In this document: positions 18,144 through 26,876 of the stretch, one piece after another | Layout: every line of letters begins with the position of its first letter | How positions within the stretch are numbered: position 1 is the stretch's first letter | The notes under the pieces: model-generated | What the model was told of the DNA's origin: nothing | Database searches by the model: none | What the model saw: the letters and a program-made list of their open reading frames with translations, nothing else | Source: JAJISK01 sp046759185 | GTDB taxonomy: Archaea; Thermoplasmatota; Thermoplasmata; RBG-16-68-12; JAJISG01 | Length of the DNA stretch: 64,000 bases | Direction: 5' to 3' | NCBI GenBank assembly: GCA_046759185.1 | Contig: JBHIBO010000001.1 | Location: 138,925 to 202,924, forward strand | Translations under genes and position numbers: made by a program

Positions 18144-19368
18144 GGGTCGTCTGGACCTTGGGCCGGTAGCTGCGCAGCTCCATCAACACGTCGTCTCGGG
18201 CAAGAATCCGCTTGACGTCGGGGGCGGAGACGCTGGATTGGATCTCTTTCGTCCGCCCGCCCCGGCCAAAGGACTTCACCTTTGCGTTGATGAGGCCGAG
18301 CATGTCCAACTCGGAGATGAGGTCGGTGACCCGTCGCTGGGTCAACGGGCTCAGGCCCGCCCGGTTGCACAGCTGGGAGTAGGTGTCGAAGACCTCCCCG
18401 GTGGTGAGCTTCGAGATCCCCACCTCCTGTTGCAGAATGATGCCCAGGAGGATGAGCTTCGAGTGCGTAGGCAGGGATCGGACCGCTTCGATGACTAGGT
18501 CCAACTCGATCTTGTTCTTCGCCCGTTGGACGAGGGACTCGGTAATCTGGGATCGACCCTTCCGGTCGGCCAGCTCCCCTGCCACGCGAAGGAGGTCGAG
18601 GGCCCTCCGGGCGTCCCCATGCTCCTGGGCCGCGAGGGCCGCGATGAGGGAGACGACCCCGTTCTCGATAACGCCGGAATCGAAGGCAAGCTGGGCCCGC
18701 TGCTCGAGGATGTCGCGAAGCTCCTGGGCGTTGTAGGGCGGGAAGACCATTTTCTCATCACTAAGGCGACTCTTGACCCGGGGATCGAGGAACTCCGTGA
18801 ACTTCAGGTCGTTGGAGATGCCGATGAGGCTGACCTTGGCTTGGTCCAGGTCGTCGTTGATCTTGGTGAGGTGGTACAGCACATCGTCCCCGCTCTTGTA
18901 CACCAGCTTGTCGATCTCGTCGAGGCAGACGACGACGACACGGGGCGCCTCGTCGATCTTCCCGCGGAGGAGGTTGTACACCCGTTCCGTGGAGAGGCCG
19001 GTGAACGGGATGCGCTCGTCGAAGTCTCGAATGAACCGGTTCCCCACGTTCTGGAAGACTCCGTAGGGCGTGTCCACGATCTCGCAGTTGATGTAGAAGT
19101 ACTCCACCCGGTCCTCGAGATCGGCCCGCCGGAACTCGTTCCCCACGTACTTCACGACGGCGGTCTTCCCCGTGCCCGTCTTCCCGAAGATCATCACATT
19201 GGAGGGCATCTCACCCCGGAGCGCCGTCGCCAGGACCGAGGCCAGCTGGTTGATCTGCCGCTCCCGGTGCGGCAGGCTGTCGGGAATGTACGAGGGGCGC
19301 AGGACATCCCGGTTCTCCCGGAAGATGGATTTCGTGCTGAGGTAGGGTTGGAAGATGTTCCCTTCCAT
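18136..19368 (-). CDS. cdc6: Replication initiator Orc1/Cdc6
   Basis: The 410-residue initiator has an AAA+ ATPase: Walker A GKTGTGKT at about 62-69, Walker B VVVVCLDEID at about 143-152, and a sensor region near 175-185. A C-terminal winged-helix domain (about 310-410) binds origin repeats. It marks and loads MCM at archaeal origins; mcm itself is at 42.7-46.6 kb. The ATG at 19368 is preceded by a purine-rich GGGGGAG 8-14 nt upstream, so this gene may use a leader and Shine-Dalgarno, unlike most here. Confidence 0.95.
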   Translation of the reverse strand: MEGNIFQPYLSTKSIFRENRDVLRPSYIPDSLPHRERQINQLASVLATALRGEMPSNVMIFGKTGTGKTAVVKYVGNEFRRADLEDRVEYFYINCEIVDTPYGVFQNVGNRFIRDFDERIPFTGLSTERVYNLLRGKIDEAPRVVVVCLDEIDKLVYKSGDDVLYHLTKINDDLDQAKVSLIGISNDLKFTEFLDPRVKSRLSDEKMVFPPYNAQELRDILEQRAQLAFDSGVIENGVVSLIAALAAQEHGDARRALDLLRVAGELADRKGRSQITESLVQRAKNKIELDLVIEAVRSLPTHSKLILLGIILQQEVGISKLTTGEVFDTYSQLCNRAGLSPLTQRRVTDLISELDMLGLINAKVKSFGRGGRTKEIQSSVSAPDVKRILARDDVLMELRSYRPKVQTTLI

Positions 19369-19510
19369 GAAGGACTCCCCCGAGAAGGCGGCTCCCCCGG
19401 AAGCCCGCCCCTTGGACCGACCGCATAGCCCCTGTCTCTACAAAAGGCTTTGTTTCGGCGGCTGCCGAACGACTTTCTTGGACGGCTTGATGGGATTGGA
19501 TGGCGGCGAA
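19369..19510. other. Intergenic region behind nadE and upstream of orc1/cdc6, with inverted repeats
   Basis: This 142-bp stretch has no convincing gene. It holds two adjacent inverted repeats: ACAAAaggcTTTGT at about 19440-19453 and TTCGGCggctGCCGAA at about 19454-19469. Origins often lie beside cdc6, but I see no clear ORB consensus here. The repeats might instead be a nadE terminator or an autoregulatory site. Confidence 0.4.
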
Positions 19511-21541
19511 TTACTCCCGCCAATCCAGGCCGAAAGTCCGGATGCCTACCTTGGGGATGAGGGGCATTCTCCGCTTGTGGACCGAGCGACGTACGGTGGC
19601 GTCCACCCCCTCAACCGTCTTCTCTGGCAAGCCGGTCCGGTCGGCAATCTCGCTTAGGGACATCTCCAGCTCGAGGCCGAGAAGGATTCGATCAAGGTCC
19701 TCGTAGGCGATCCCAAGCTCCTTCTCGTCACTTTGCCCTTCCCACAGCCCTGCCGACGGAACCTTCTCGAGGATGGCAGGCGGGACGCCGAGATGAGGCG
19801 CCATCTCGCGAATTTGGGTCTTGTAGAGGTCGCCGAGGGGGAGGAAATCGGAACCCCCATCGCCGAATTTGGTGTTCCCACAGAACACAGTCTTGCCGTT
19901 CCGCTCAACGAGGAGATTCTCGTATCGTGGGACGGACGGACACCATACCTTGCCCATGTAAGAGACTCGCCGCATATTTATGGGCCTAAACGTCAACGTT
20001 CTCGACTTTCTCCCCATGCGAACCTCGTAGCACGCCTGAGATCGAATGATCTTACCCTTGTATTCGGTAGTCTTGGGAGGTCGGAGCCTAGCCCAAGCGT
20101 GGATCCCCAGTTTGGCACAGAGCTCAATCATCTGATATGCCAGGCGGGGGGAGATAGTGTTGTAGGCTGACCCATCGGCATTGCCGTCGCTTTCCATGAG
20201 ACCTATGAAGAGGTATCGGAGCTGGCTCGCGGGGAGCTTCATCACCCAAGGAGGAATGCACTTATTTCTCGCTCCCAACCCGCACTCCAAGAAGGCCGCC
20301 GACAGCGCCCTATTGGTAAACCCAACCATTGTGGGGGCGCTGACAGGATGGATATCGTATCTGCGCAGGATTCCGATCAAAGGCCGACGTGACCGGTTTC
20401 GTTCGGATGATGCAATCCAGATTCGAGCTCTCTCGTACGTCTTCATGTAGGTGGGGCCATCAGGGAGTGCTGCGAAGCGGCCGTCTGGGGTACGGAACCG
20501 CTGATATTCCGCTGCAGTTAAGGCTGACTTGACTGGCACGGTGACCCGGTTCAAGTCGTTCGTACCGTCGCCTATGAACAGACCCATAAGGTGCAAGAAA
20601 TCGGGAGTGGCCATCTTGACAGGTGGATTCGAATTCGGGGAAAGAACGCTGGATCCCAGGAACGCTGCAGTGTCGATAACTGGAGAGGCCTCCGCCTCAC
20701 CGTCCCAGGCCTCGGGAATTGGTATTGATGTCACGCCCCCGTTGAGCCGGCTCTCCGCGGTTTCGAATCCAAGAGGCCCTCTTCCGTGGTACCGCGAGAT
20801 TAGCAGGCGATGATTCGGCGTCACCAAGAGGTCGAGTCGCCTGTGCTTGATGTGCAACATTTCGCCACGATACGGGAAGACGTGGACGGCCTGGATCGGT
20901 CTTTCGAGGACTTTCTTAGTTCCAAGGTCCATCGAGAAAACGGTGTCGCCTGGTCGGAGGTCAGCATACGATACAGGGCCGTTGGGCGTCATCGCGCGTG
21001 TCTTCGAATCATAGCAGAAATAGCCCGTAAGAAGCTCGGATTTGTTTCCCGTCCCAATCACGAGCCGGTGCTCACCGTGCGCAACTTGGTAGAGGGTAAT
21101 CATCCGTACGCGTGCATGTACGTTTCCTGCACCCACTAGATCCTGAGGTGCGATTGCGAGATGTTGGGTGACGCTCTGCGTCATCGGACCAATCCGAACG
21201 GATCGAAAGTTGATGCCCAGCGCTCCCGCCCAACTTCTTGCATCTTTCTCATCCTGTGATTCCTTAGCCTCAAGAGGCATTGCCAGCCCGAGGACGTTTG
21301 TCGGCCCAATTGCCTCGGCACAGAGTTTGGCAACAACCGACGAATCGAGGCCGCCGCTCATCCCGAGAACGACCCCCACTCGTCCGCTTTCCTCCCAATG
21401 GTGTCGGAGGAAGGACTGAATGATGAGGACCTGGTCTTCCCGGAAAGATGGCCGCAAGGCCATGGAATCTTCATTGTCCACCGAGTACATAGCTTGGGGC
21501 GCATCCTGCGGGCGGAGGCCCTCGGTTTCTCGCTTCTCCAA
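19511..21541 (-). CDS. nadE: NAD+ synthetase interrupted by an intein
   Basis: The 676-residue reading frame is NadE (residues 1-175 and 557-676) split by an intein. The N-extein has the PP-loop GMSGGLDSSVV (about 60-70) that binds ATP, and GTGNKSELLTGYF. The C-extein resumes with TKFGDGGSDFLPLGDLYK. The enzyme converts deamido-NAD to NAD+ using ammonia; no glutaminase domain is present. The start is TTG 21541, since a TTAAAA box on the minus strand (21564-21569) is centred 25-26 bp upstream. The gene looks less GC-rich than its neighbours. Confidence 0.93.
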   Translation of the reverse strand: MEKRETEGLRPQDAPQAMYSVDNEDSMALRPSFREDQVLIIQSFLRHHWEESGRVGVVLGMSGGLDSSVVAKLCAEAIGPTNVLGLAMPLEAKESQDEKDARSWAGALGINFRSVRIGPMTQSVTQHLAIAPQDLVGAGNVHARVRMITLYQVAHGEHRLVIGTGNKSELLTGYFCYDSKTRAMTPNGPVSYADLRPGDTVFSMDLGTKKVLERPIQAVHVFPYRGEMLHIKHRRLDLLVTPNHRLLISRYHGRGPLGFETAESRLNGGVTSIPIPEAWDGEAEASPVIDTAAFLGSSVLSPNSNPPVKMATPDFLHLMGLFIGDGTNDLNRVTVPVKSALTAAEYQRFRTPDGRFAALPDGPTYMKTYERARIWIASSERNRSRRPLIGILRRYDIHPVSAPTMVGFTNRALSAAFLECGLGARNKCIPPWVMKLPASQLRYLFIGLMESDGNADGSAYNTISPRLAYQMIELCAKLGIHAWARLRPPKTTEYKGKIIRSQACYEVRMGRKSRTLTFRPINMRRVSYMGKVWCPSVPRYENLLVERNGKTVFCGNTKFGDGGSDFLPLGDLYKTQIREMAPHLGVPPAILEKVPSAGLWEGQSDEKELGIAYEDLDRILLGLELEMSLSEIADRTGLPEKTVEGVDATVRRSVHKRRMPLIPKVGIRTFGLDWRE
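19874..21016 (-). mobile_element. Intein in NadE with LAGLIDADG homing endonuclease
   Basis: The 381-residue intein starts with Cys at host residue 176 (CYDSKTRAMTPNG) and ends VFCGN before Thr at 557. The splicing B-block TPNHRLLIS is present. Two LAGLIDADG-type helices (LMGLFIGDGTND and LFIGLMESDGNADG) indicate a homing endonuclease. The penultimate residue is Gly instead of the usual His, as in some known active inteins. Insertion falls inside the conserved GYF-TKxGDGG active-site motif of NadE, so splicing is required for function. Confidence 0.9.
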
Positions 21542-21562
21542 TCTGACACCCGCCGCGCAGTC

Positions 21563-21575
21563 CTTTTAACAAAAG
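21563..21575. promoter_or_regulatory. Single bidirectional TATA element for nadE and valS
   Basis: CTTTTAACAAAAG is nearly symmetric and is the only AT-rich block in the 55-bp gap. Its centre is about 26-27 bp from the TTG of nadE (21541) on one side and the ATG of valS (21597) on the other. One element may thus set both starts, or two overlapping boxes may be used. Confidence 0.55.
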
Positions 21576-21596
21576 AGGGGATGAAAGGGCCGCATC

Positions 21597-23909
21597 ATGG
21601 CCAAGCCCACTCTCAAGGGCAAGCGATGGGAGCCCGCGAGGGAAGAAGAGCTCCTTCAGACCTGGGAGCCGGATCTGTACCGGTTCGACAAGGACAGCGG
21701 GAAACCGATCTTCACCATCGACACGCCCCCTCCCTATCCGTCCGGGATGAGCTGGCACATCGGAGCCGTGGCCAGCTACTCCCTCATCGACATGATCGGC
21801 CGAAGCCTTCGCATGCGAGGGTTCGAGGTTCTCTTCCCCTTCGGTTTGGATCGAAACGGCATCAACATTGAGCGCGTCGTCGAGAAGAAGTACAGCAAAC
21901 CCCTCTACGAATGGGATCGTCAGGAGTTCATTGACCTCTGCCGGAAGGAGGTCGACCGACAATCGCAGGTCTACTTGGAGACCGCGCACCGCATCGGCTT
22001 TTCGGCCGACTTCGACGACCACTACTACGAGACGGACTCCCCCGAGTACCGCGCGATGTCCCAGGGGGTCTTCATCGAGCTCTTCAAGCGGGGCTATTTC
22101 TATCGAGATCTCCGACCCACGTTCTACTGCCCCGGTGACCGGACGGCCGTCGCGGAAGCAGACATCGAGTACGAGTTCCGGCCTTCCAAGCTCGTCCACA
22201 TCACCTTCCAAGGCAAAGACGGGGAGGGGGTCACGATCGCCACCACGCGTCCGGAGCTCCTCTTTGCCTGCGACGCCGTGGTCGTGCACCCGGACGACGA
22301 GCGCTACACCGAGCTTCACGGCGCCACCCTTCTGGTGCCTCCCGCAGGGAAGGAGGTCAAGGTCTACCCGCACCCCGCCGCCGACCCGGACTTCGGGACA
22401 GGAGCCGCCATGATCTGCTCCTACGGCGACACGACGGACATCCAGCTCTTCCGCGAACTCAGGCTGACGCCCGTGGCGGCCATTGACGAGGAGGGGCGGA
22501 TGACGGGGGAGGCAGGGTCTTACGAGGGCATGACGGTGGTCGAGGCCCGGGAAGCCATCACGGCCGATCTGGAGAATCAGGGAGTCCTCGAGAAGGTCGA
22601 GGAGATCGCCCACAAGACCCCCGTCTGCGGCCGGTCGGGAGACGCCATCGAATTCGTACAGACGGAGGACTGGTACATGCGGCAGCTCGACGTTCTCCCC
22701 GAGCTTCGACGACTTGCGGGAGAGATGGAGTTCCACCCGAGCCGACACCGCCAGCTCCTTCTGGACTGGATGAACGCGCTCACCATCGACTGGCCCGTAG
22801 GGAGGCGACGCTACTATCACACGGAGATCCCCCTCTGGTACTGCGAGGGATGTGGCGAGGTTCTCGCCCCGGAACCCGGTCCCTACTACCAGCCCTGGAA
22901 GGATCCGGCGCCCTTCGAAAGCTGCCCGCACTGTGGGGGAGCCGAGTTCCGGGGAGAGGAGGGCGTTTTCGACACCTGGATGGATTCCAGCAACAGCAAC
23001 CTCGTGGCCACCCTGTACCAGCGCGATGACGCGTTTTTCAAGGCCCACTTCCCGGCATCCCTGCGGCCGCAGGGGCGGGACATCGTTCGGAACTGGTTGT
23101 ACTACACGCTCCTCAAGAGCTACCGTTTCCTCGACCAGAAGCCCTTCGAGCATGTATTCATACACGGCATGGGATTGGACAAGCTGGGCCGGGCGATGCA
23201 CGACAGCCTGGGAAACGTCATCGAGCCGGGCCCCATCTTCGAGAAGCACGGGGTGGACGCGTTTCGTTTCTGGGCCGCAAGCGAGACGAACGTGGGCGAG
23301 GACTTCCGGGTCTCGGAGACCCGAATCGGTGGGGCCAAGAAGTTCCTCTCGAAACTCTGGAACGTGGCCCGCTTCATCTCGGCGTTTCCGGAGGGGGAGG
23401 CGGAGGAGCTGTCTCCTACGGATCGATGGGTCCTCTCGGAGCTCAACGCCCTCATCGAAGAGGCCCGAGCCGGCTATGCGGATTTCAACTTCTTCGTGCC
23501 CTCGAACCGAGTCCGGGACTTCTTGCGGAATCTCTTCGCACCTCATTACCTGGAGATGGTCAAGCACCGGGCCTACGAGGGGGATGCGGCATCCTTGTAC
23601 GTCCTCCATCGGGTCCTGCGCGACCTTCTCCGCCTCCTGGCGCCGATCTGCCCCTTGATCACCGACGTTATTTGGCGTGAGCTGTACGGCGCGTCCGTTC
23701 ACCGGGAGTCGCTTCCGGAGGTCCAGGAAGCGTGGTGGAGCGAGCTGCAGGCCCTCACCCCCGCCCTGGTGGAGTTCAACTCATCGGTTTGGAAGGAGAA
23801 AAAGGACCGTGGCCTTGCCCTGCGCGACGAGCTTCCCGGCGTCGCGCTTCCTGAGGAACTGACTCCTTTTGCGGAGGACTTATCGCGCATGCACGGCATT
23901 GGGGAATAG
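21597..23909 (+). CDS. valS: Valyl-tRNA synthetase, divergent signatures
   Basis: The 770-residue class Ia synthetase fits archaeal ValRS. It has TAVAEADIEY, the editing-domain motif ATTRPELL, DFGTGAAMICSYGD, a zinc-ribbon-like CEGCG...CPHCG, and a C-terminal anticodon-binding helical domain (about 600-770). It charges tRNA-Val with valine and edits threonine. Oddities: HIGH reads HIGA (about 54-57), the usual GWDDNGLPTE reads GLDRNGINIE, and KMSKS is replaced by RAMHDSLGN. IleRS or LeuRS is less likely because of the editing and core motifs. It starts a probable operon with the next gene (2-nt gap). Confidence 0.85.
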   Translation: MAKPTLKGKRWEPAREEELLQTWEPDLYRFDKDSGKPIFTIDTPPPYPSGMSWHIGAVASYSLIDMIGRSLRMRGFEVLFPFGLDRNGINIERVVEKKYSKPLYEWDRQEFIDLCRKEVDRQSQVYLETAHRIGFSADFDDHYYETDSPEYRAMSQGVFIELFKRGYFYRDLRPTFYCPGDRTAVAEADIEYEFRPSKLVHITFQGKDGEGVTIATTRPELLFACDAVVVHPDDERYTELHGATLLVPPAGKEVKVYPHPAADPDFGTGAAMICSYGDTTDIQLFRELRLTPVAAIDEEGRMTGEAGSYEGMTVVEAREAITADLENQGVLEKVEEIAHKTPVCGRSGDAIEFVQTEDWYMRQLDVLPELRRLAGEMEFHPSRHRQLLLDWMNALTIDWPVGRRRYYHTEIPLWYCEGCGEVLAPEPGPYYQPWKDPAPFESCPHCGGAEFRGEEGVFDTWMDSSNSNLVATLYQRDDAFFKAHFPASLRPQGRDIVRNWLYYTLLKSYRFLDQKPFEHVFIHGMGLDKLGRAMHDSLGNVIEPGPIFEKHGVDAFRFWAASETNVGEDFRVSETRIGGAKKFLSKLWNVARFISAFPEGEAEELSPTDRWVLSELNALIEEARAGYADFNFFVPSNRVRDFLRNLFAPHYLEMVKHRAYEGDAASLYVLHRVLRDLLRLLAPICPLITDVIWRELYGASVHRESLPEVQEAWWSELQALTPALVEFNSSVWKEKKDRGLALRDELPGVALPEELTPFAEDLSRMHGIGE

Positions 23910-23911
23910 CC

Positions 23912-24589
23912 TTGCGAGCGACGCGGGTTCTCCTCGTTCCGTTGTTCGGCATCCTTGTCCTGGCGAGCCTTGCTGCTGCCACTCACCTGCCGGACCATCG
24001 TTACCACGTCCACGGGAGCGTGGTGGATGATCTGGGGATGCCCGCGATGTTTGTCCGGGTGGAGGTCCAGGACCTGACCGATCCCACCGTTCCTGTTGCC
24101 GTCGGGTCGACCGGGTTCGGCGGTGGCTACGATGTCCTTCTCCACCTTCATAACCACAACGTCGGGGACCAGGTCCGCGTGACCCTTGCGGGGCAAAGCA
24201 CCGTGATCAACGCCCTCTTTGACTCCAACGAGAGAACGATGGAGCGATTCTCACCAAGCTTGCCCTTCACGATTCCGGCCGGGGCGAACATCGTGCCGTA
24301 CCTCCTGATCGCCCTCGCCATTGCGGTGCCGGTCGTCCTGGTCATCCGCCGCTACGCCCCTCCGCTCCGAGGGCCCCGCTCCCGGGCGAAGCCAGGTATT
24401 GACAGTATCCCTGGCATTGGCAAGGCCCGCGAGAAGGAGCTGAGGGCCGTGGGCATCAACAACCTCGAGAGACTCGCAGACGCGGAAGCCACGGACATCG
24501 CGGACCGCACTAGCTTCAGTCTGAAGGAGGCGAAACGGGTTGTTCGGCGGGCGAGGGCTCTGGTCGAGGATGGGGGACCCTCGGCCTAG
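23912..24589 (+). CDS. Membrane protein with Ig-like exterior domain and cytoplasmic helix-hairpin-helix
   Basis: The 225-residue protein starts at TTG, 2 nt after valS. It has a signal peptide (about 1-23), a carboxypeptidase-regulatory or Ig-like beta domain (about 30-125, with FGGGYDVLL), and one membrane helix (about 132-150). A basic stretch follows, then a helix-hairpin-helix module (about 167-220, SIPGIGKAREKELRAVGI). HhH modules usually bind DNA or act as protein joints. I do not recognise a named family. Its stop overlaps the convergent DRG gene by 4 nt. Confidence 0.72.
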   Translation: MRATRVLLVPLFGILVLASLAAATHLPDHRYHVHGSVVDDLGMPAMFVRVEVQDLTDPTVPVAVGSTGFGGGYDVLLHLHNHNVGDQVRVTLAGQSTVINALFDSNERTMERFSPSLPFTIPAGANIVPYLLIALAIAVPVVLVIRRYAPPLRGPRSRAKPGIDSIPGIGKAREKELRAVGINNLERLADAEATDIADRTSFSLKEAKRVVRRARALVEDGGPSA

Positions 24590-25686
24590 CCCGGCCGCGT
24601 CACGATGGAGATGACATCCCCATCCTGGAGCGTGTGATCCATCCCCACGCGCTGACCTTGGAAGCGTGCACTGGAGCCCCGCACTTCGGCGTACCGGAAC
24701 CTTTCCACGAAGCCTCTGTGCAACAGGCGACAGACGTCCTCCACGGTCGCCCCAGACCGGAGAATGACAGGCTCGTCTGAGATGTCGCGCTTACCGCGGG
24801 GCTTCAGGTACACGCGGATGAAGGAGAGCCGTCCGTAGACGGTCTCAATGAGGGCCTCCACCCCCGACTCCTCCTTAGCGGAAATGGGCATGACGGCCCA
24901 TTCTCGCAGGTCCTCCTGGATGTGGGCGAGGGTCGCCTCCCCGACGAGATCGATTTTGTTCAAGACAAGGAGCGCTGGGAGGTACACGCGGTTGCCGGCG
25001 AAGTGGTCCACGAGCCGTTCAAGAGTCAGGTCCTCCTGAACGACGATCTCCCCGTTGAGGAGCCCCCACTCCCTGGCGACGGCCCGGACCGTGTCCTCGT
25101 CGAGGTCGGTCTGTGAAACGGTGAAGCTCACCTTGAGTCCCCCGCGATCGGCCCGGTGGACGGCCACTCTAGGAGGCGCCTCATTCAGGCGGAGACCGCC
25201 CCCCCGGAGTTCCCGCACCAGCGGTTCGGGGTCGGGGCGCTCGACGTCGACCATCAAGAGGGCAAGGTCGGCGATGCGGGCCTGGGAGAGGACCTCGCGA
25301 CCGCGGCCGCGCCCCCGGGCGGCCCCTTCGGTTAGGCCAGGAAGGTCCAGGAGTTGAATCTGGGCCCCCCGGTGCGCGAGGATTCCGGGAACGGCTCGCA
25401 GCGTCGTGAAATCGTAGTCCCCCACCTGGCTCGCGGCCTCGGTGATGAGATTCAGGAGGGTACTCTTCCCCACGCTTGGGTATCCGGCGAGGGCTACCGT
25501 GGCATCGCCCGCCTTGCGGAGGCCTGGACCCTCCCGTCGTGACCCTTTGGGGCGAGCGGCCTCTTCCCGGAGTCTCGCCAGTTTGGCTCGCAGACGACCC
25601 AGGTGTTTTTGGGTGGCTTTATTGTACGGCGTGCGGCGAATCTCCTCCTCGATCTCGCGCATGCGCTGCTCCGGGGTTGCCAACAT
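24586..25686 (-). CDS. DRG-family GTP-binding protein with TGS domain
   Basis: The 366-residue GTPase belongs to the OBG/DRG group. A helical N-terminus (about 1-60) precedes the G domain: GYPSVGKSTLLN near 68-79, DLPGL near 117, NKID near 242. A C-terminal TGS domain (about 290-366) ends GMDHTLQDGDVISIVTRPG. DRG proteins associate with ribosomes and translation factors. All G motifs are present. The start is ATG 25686; the gene lies downstream of and on the same strand as arcC. Confidence 0.92.
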   Translation of the reverse strand: MLATPEQRMREIEEEIRRTPYNKATQKHLGRLRAKLARLREEAARPKGSRREGPGLRKAGDATVALAGYPSVGKSTLLNLITEAASQVGDYDFTTLRAVPGILAHRGAQIQLLDLPGLTEGAARGRGRGREVLSQARIADLALLMVDVERPDPEPLVRELRGGGLRLNEAPPRVAVHRADRGGLKVSFTVSQTDLDEDTVRAVAREWGLLNGEIVVQEDLTLERLVDHFAGNRVYLPALLVLNKIDLVGEATLAHIQEDLREWAVMPISAKEESGVEALIETVYGRLSFIRVYLKPRGKRDISDEPVILRSGATVEDVCRLLHRGFVERFRYAEVRGSSARFQGQRVGMDHTLQDGDVISIVTRPG

Positions 25687-25745
25687 TCGGCCAAGTCAAG
25701 AGACCGGGAAATCGTTATCGCTCGGCCGCGGGAGGAGGGCCGCGT

Positions 25746-26690
25746 CTAGTCGTGGGACGTCTCCGGCAGGATGCGCGTACCGGCCCTCCCCTCGAGGGCT
25801 GGGATGGCCCCCTGCCGATCGACAATGACGGCCAGGCGGCCTCCAGCGTCCAAGAAGTCCACGGCCCCGCGGATTTTCGGTCCCATGGTCCCCGGGGGGA
25901 ATTGCCCCTCGAGCAGATGCCCTTCGGCCTCGCGGACCGTGAGTTCCTCCAGGGCCGTCTCCGCATCGCTCCCGAAGTTCAGGGAGACGTGAGGCACGTC
26001 GGTGAGGAGGAGGAGGAGTTCCGCTCCGAGCTCCCTCGCCAGGAGACTGCTGGTGAGGTCCTTGTCCACGACGGCCTCGATACCGCGAACACCTTCCGTC
26101 TCGCGGACGACTGGAACGCCTCCACCCCCCGCCGCGATGACCAGGGGGTTCTCCTCCAGGATGCCTCGAATCTGGGAGGCGCCCACGACCTCTTGGGGCC
26201 ACGGAGACGGGACGAGGCGCCGGAACCCCCCGCGCGGGTCCGCAGCCATCGTTGCTCCTTGCCGTTCCAGTTCCTGCGCCCGTGATTCGGGGACGAGGGG
26301 GCCAATCGGCTTCGAAGGGGTGAGAAACTCTGGATCCTTGGGATCCACTGCGACGAGCGTCACCAGCGCGACGGGAACCTCTCCCATGTCCTCGTCCGAG
26401 GCTTCGAGGAGGGCTGTCTGGAGCGCGTACCCAATCTGTGCCTGGGACTGGGCAACCAGCACATCCAGGGGACTCGCCGGCACCTCGACGGAAGCGATCT
26501 CATTCTGGGAGAGGATGGCGCCGACCTGGGGTCCGTTGCCGTGAGTCACCACCAGTCGGTACCCCCGCTCGCGAAGGGCGAGGAGGAGGGGCGTGAGACT
26601 TCGGGCCACGGTCAGCTGACCGCCCCACGTCAAGGGTCCGGACGGAGGCGCGATGGCGTTCCCACCTAGGGCCACAACTGCAAGCTTCAT
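25746..26690 (-). CDS. arcC: Carbamate kinase
   Basis: The 314-residue amino-acid-kinase-fold enzyme has the carbamate kinase pattern: VVALGGNAIAPP at the N-terminus, VTHGNGPQVG near 50, AAGGGGVPVV near 185 and ADLVDKD-type residues (VVDKDLTSSLLA) near 207. It interconverts carbamoyl phosphate plus ADP with ATP, NH3 and CO2, either to make ATP in catabolism or to supply carbamoyl phosphate. No arginine deiminase genes are nearby. A minus-strand GTTTAATAGG box (about 26721-26730) predicts a short leader of about 9 nt before ATG 26690. Confidence 0.9.
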   Translation of the reverse strand: MKLAVVALGGNAIAPPSGPLTWGGQLTVARSLTPLLLALRERGYRLVVTHGNGPQVGAILSQNEIASVEVPASPLDVLVAQSQAQIGYALQTALLEASDEDMGEVPVALVTLVAVDPKDPEFLTPSKPIGPLVPESRAQELERQGATMAADPRGGFRRLVPSPWPQEVVGASQIRGILEENPLVIAAGGGGVPVVRETEGVRGIEAVVDKDLTSSLLARELGAELLLLLTDVPHVSLNFGSDAETALEELTVREAEGHLLEGQFPPGTMGPKIRGAVDFLDAGGRLAVIVDRQGAIPALEGRAGTRILPETSHD

Positions 26691-26876
26691 GGGAGCACAG
26701 CTCCTCGTTCAGCGGCCGGCCCTATTAAACGGTCCCCCAGGCTCCGCGCTCGGCGACTTTCGGCCACCTCCCCCTCGGTCGCCTTTATACTACTCTTCCC
26801 CGCGAAAGGCGCTTGACGAGCATCTCCAAAGTCTTAAGTGGGGGCCTCTGATACGGCGGCCGTCGGAAGGGATGGC

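Noticed and set aside
19369..19510. Replication origin beside orc1/cdc6
   Set aside because: The gap is short and has no clear ORB copies; the two inverted repeats alone are not enough to call an origin.
21471..23702. A 743-codon frame opposite valS
   Set aside because: No domain is seen in it and the synthetase motifs on the plus strand are unambiguous; long antisense frames are common at this GC content.
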